From the NCBI GenBank assembly GCA_003707065.3, contig PPXM03000004.1, positions 434,001 through 498,000 on the forward strand: 64,000 nucleotides of DNA. Reading direction: 5' to 3'. Below the pieces are notes generated by a model, which saw nothing but the letters and a program-made list of their open reading frames with translations, was not told where the DNA came from and made no database searches. Positions within the stretch are counted from its first letter, which is position 1, and every line of letters starts with the position of its first letter. The DNA is from Trigonopsis variabilis (lineage: Eukaryota > Ascomycota > Trigonopsidomycetes > Trigonopsidales > Trigonopsidaceae). A program made the translations under genes and the position numbers. Positions 62,656 to 64,000 of the stretch are shown in pieces.

Positions 62656-63777
62656 TTAATCTTGAGGTTCCAATAATGCTATAGCATCCTTGAGCTCCTT
62701 GAGTGCAGTAGAGACATCTTCATAATTTAGCGCTGAAATAGCCCATTTAGCGTGCTTTTGAGCATTTTTGAAACGTTCGCCATCTCGAGTGACCTTGTCA
62801 AAATTATAATCACCCTGAGCAGCCTGTCCAGAGTTGTAAAGATTCTGATGGCTAGGGACATTCGCCGCTGCCAGACTATCTTGCTTGCGATGTAGAGGAG
62901 CTGACGGAGTTGATGGAGCAGATGGAGCTGACTGAGCTGAGGGTACTGAACGTAGATTGGAACGTTGTTCAAGCTGGGATGAAGGAGGAAGTTCTGGGGC
63001 TGAAGGGAGGTCAAACTCGTTTCCTGCATTGGGAGTAGATGGCAGTTCCAGAGACGTTCTCGAACTGGGGACAGACAATTCTGGAGCTGGTGGTGTCTCT
63101 ATCTTTCTATCTTCTCCAGCATCCTCATCATTTTGAGCCCCAGGTTCTTCTTCAGGCTTGGATAGGCTTTCATCTGAACTGTTATTAGTCGACAGCGAAT
63201 GCTCGTAATCGTTCGGATCCAATCCAGCCCTGATAGCTTTCAGAATTCGTGCGGCGTGGAATTTGCAGTATTTTATCCTCTCTATCAAATCTTCATGCTC
63301 AGCTTCAATTTCCAATGCCTTAACTTCATCGAGTTCTTCTTCGTTCTTGTTCCAGAAGAATTTCAGCACTTCCAGAAAGGTGGCGGCTGCAAGAAACGAA
63401 GAGCTGGTCTGTTTACTTGCTCGATGATTAACAAGGTCATTATCAGCCACTGTCATTATTCTTTCCGCGAATACTAGAATATGCTTTGAGGCAGCATCGT
63501 GATCATGAAGAAGTGCAGCTAGACGCTCATCCTTCTCCATAGCAGCTTCACTATTTTCGGCATCTGATAATAGGTCTCCGGCAAAAGTAGAGTTCTCTTC
63601 ATTTTTCAGATGGTCTTTCCTCTCGAGAATCCTGTCAATAGCGTACAATTTACCTATATATTAGCCTGAAGAAGCTCCATTCTCACAGTAATAAGCTACT
63701 ATAGGATCTATTTTTTGGATCTCCCGAGCTCTCGCAATAAATGGCTGAATATAAGACAAACCCTTTGGCACGGACAT
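62656..63777 (-). CDS. VTA1: ESCRT-associated protein Vta1 (LIP5)
   Basis: Vta1 activates the AAA ATPase Vps4 to recycle ESCRT-III on endosomes. The exons are complement 63687-63777 and 62656-63653, with a 33-nt intron (branch GGCTAATATATAG), for 362 residues. Across the junction the N terminus reads ARAREIQKIDPIVAYYCKLY then AIDRIL, the MIT-like ESCRT-III-binding bundle. A low-complexity linker rich in Ser-Ala-Pro follows. The C-terminal VSL helices (DKVTRDGERFKNAQKHAKWAISALNYEDVS, shortened here to its key KHAKWAISALNYED) bind Vps4. A CACGTGAC box lies 24 bases before the ATG. It is convergent with TVP23. Confidence 0.95.
62885..62945 (-). repeat. Ser-Ala-Pro coding low-complexity repeat
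   Basis: Imperfect repeats of a roughly 9-base unit within VTA1 encode Ser-Ala-Pro/Gln triplets of the flexible linker. Confidence 0.6.
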
Positions 63778-64000
63778 TGATAGAGCGGACTAGGCAAAAC
63801 GCACGTGACAAATGGGAGTTTAGAGGCAAGTTCGCACGTCACAGCGCACACTGTAATCTCTTGCTTATCTCGCCGCTACAAAACATAGCCTAATTTCTTA
63901 GAATCCGTCAACTTTACCTATGACCTCTCTCGCTTTGTGTTTTAGACTATGTAGCAGCATTCAGGGATAATAACCGTTCCTGCGGCCAATTGAATATTCT
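63778..64000. promoter_or_regulatory. VTA1 upstream region at the window end
   Basis: This holds the VTA1 promoter with CACGTGAC at 63802-63809. No further gene can be supported before the window ends. Confidence 0.5.

Noticed and set aside
62600-62680. tRNA-like TTGCCGAGCGG resembling a Leu/Ser D arm
   Set aside because: No matching T arm or B box (GGTTCGANTCC) follows within tRNA length, even allowing an intron, and VTA1 coding overlaps the 3' part.

Overview
The window is eukaryotic nuclear DNA from a fungus, very probably an ascomycete. Diagnostic genes are a fused five-domain AROM protein, an Rpn4-type proteasome regulator, an LSD1 demethylase with a C-terminal HMG box, a Zn2Cys6 regulator and a Sec9 t-SNARE. 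I count 32 protein-coding genes in 64 kb, about one per 2 kb, on both strands. Short gaps separate them and there is no operon logic. Codon use and composition look even throughout, and I see no sign of horizontal transfer. I cannot name the species. The tiny introns and this gene set would fit an early-diverging ascomycete lineage such as Taphrinomycotina, but that is inference.

Introns are few per gene and very small. Most are 30 to 55 nt, with GTAAGT-like donors, a GCTAAC or GCTAAT branch site and the acceptor only about 5 to 15 nt further on. I used this signature to rebuild spliced genes, including EMC6, HEM12, TRM82, VTA1, RAD6, INP2-like, AMS1 and a seven-exon TVP23.

Layout. 0-16 kb: INO80 (possibly 5'-truncated by the window), a RidA protein, LSD1, a MutL homologue (Mlh2/human PMS1 type), RRN3, NAF1 and an Mpv17/Sym1 protein. 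16-26 kb: a divergent histone H3-H4 pair, RPN4, ARO1, the calcium sensor FRQ1 and RAD6. 26-41 kb: a germinal-centre-type kinase (Kic1/Nak1), NOP14, a glyoxalase-fold protein, JHD1, EMC6, UTP12, ARC35 and ETT1/NRO1. 42-50 kb: a vezatin/Inp2-type membrane protein, SEC9 and a RING protein. 50-64 kb: a Upc2-like Zn2Cys6 factor, an unrecognised small membrane protein, HEM12, a solo LTR with an intact 5-bp target duplication, TRM82, UTP23, AMS1, TVP23 and VTA1.

Functional themes are ribosome biogenesis and Pol I (RRN3, NAF1, NOP14, UTP12, UTP23), chromatin (INO80, LSD1, H3, H4, JHD1, RAD6), membrane traffic and organelles (SEC9, TVP23, VTA1, EMC6, the Inp2-like protein, FRQ1) and core metabolism (ARO1, HEM12, RidA, AMS1). 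I found no CRISPR array, no complete mobile element, no convincing tRNA gene and no clearly new multi-gene system. The most unusual items are a histone H3 with a shortened loop 1, an Asn at position 5 and a C-terminal extension; the TVP23 micro-exons; a recurrent GTCACGTG box close to several start codons; and an upstream ORF whose stop overlaps the next start codon.
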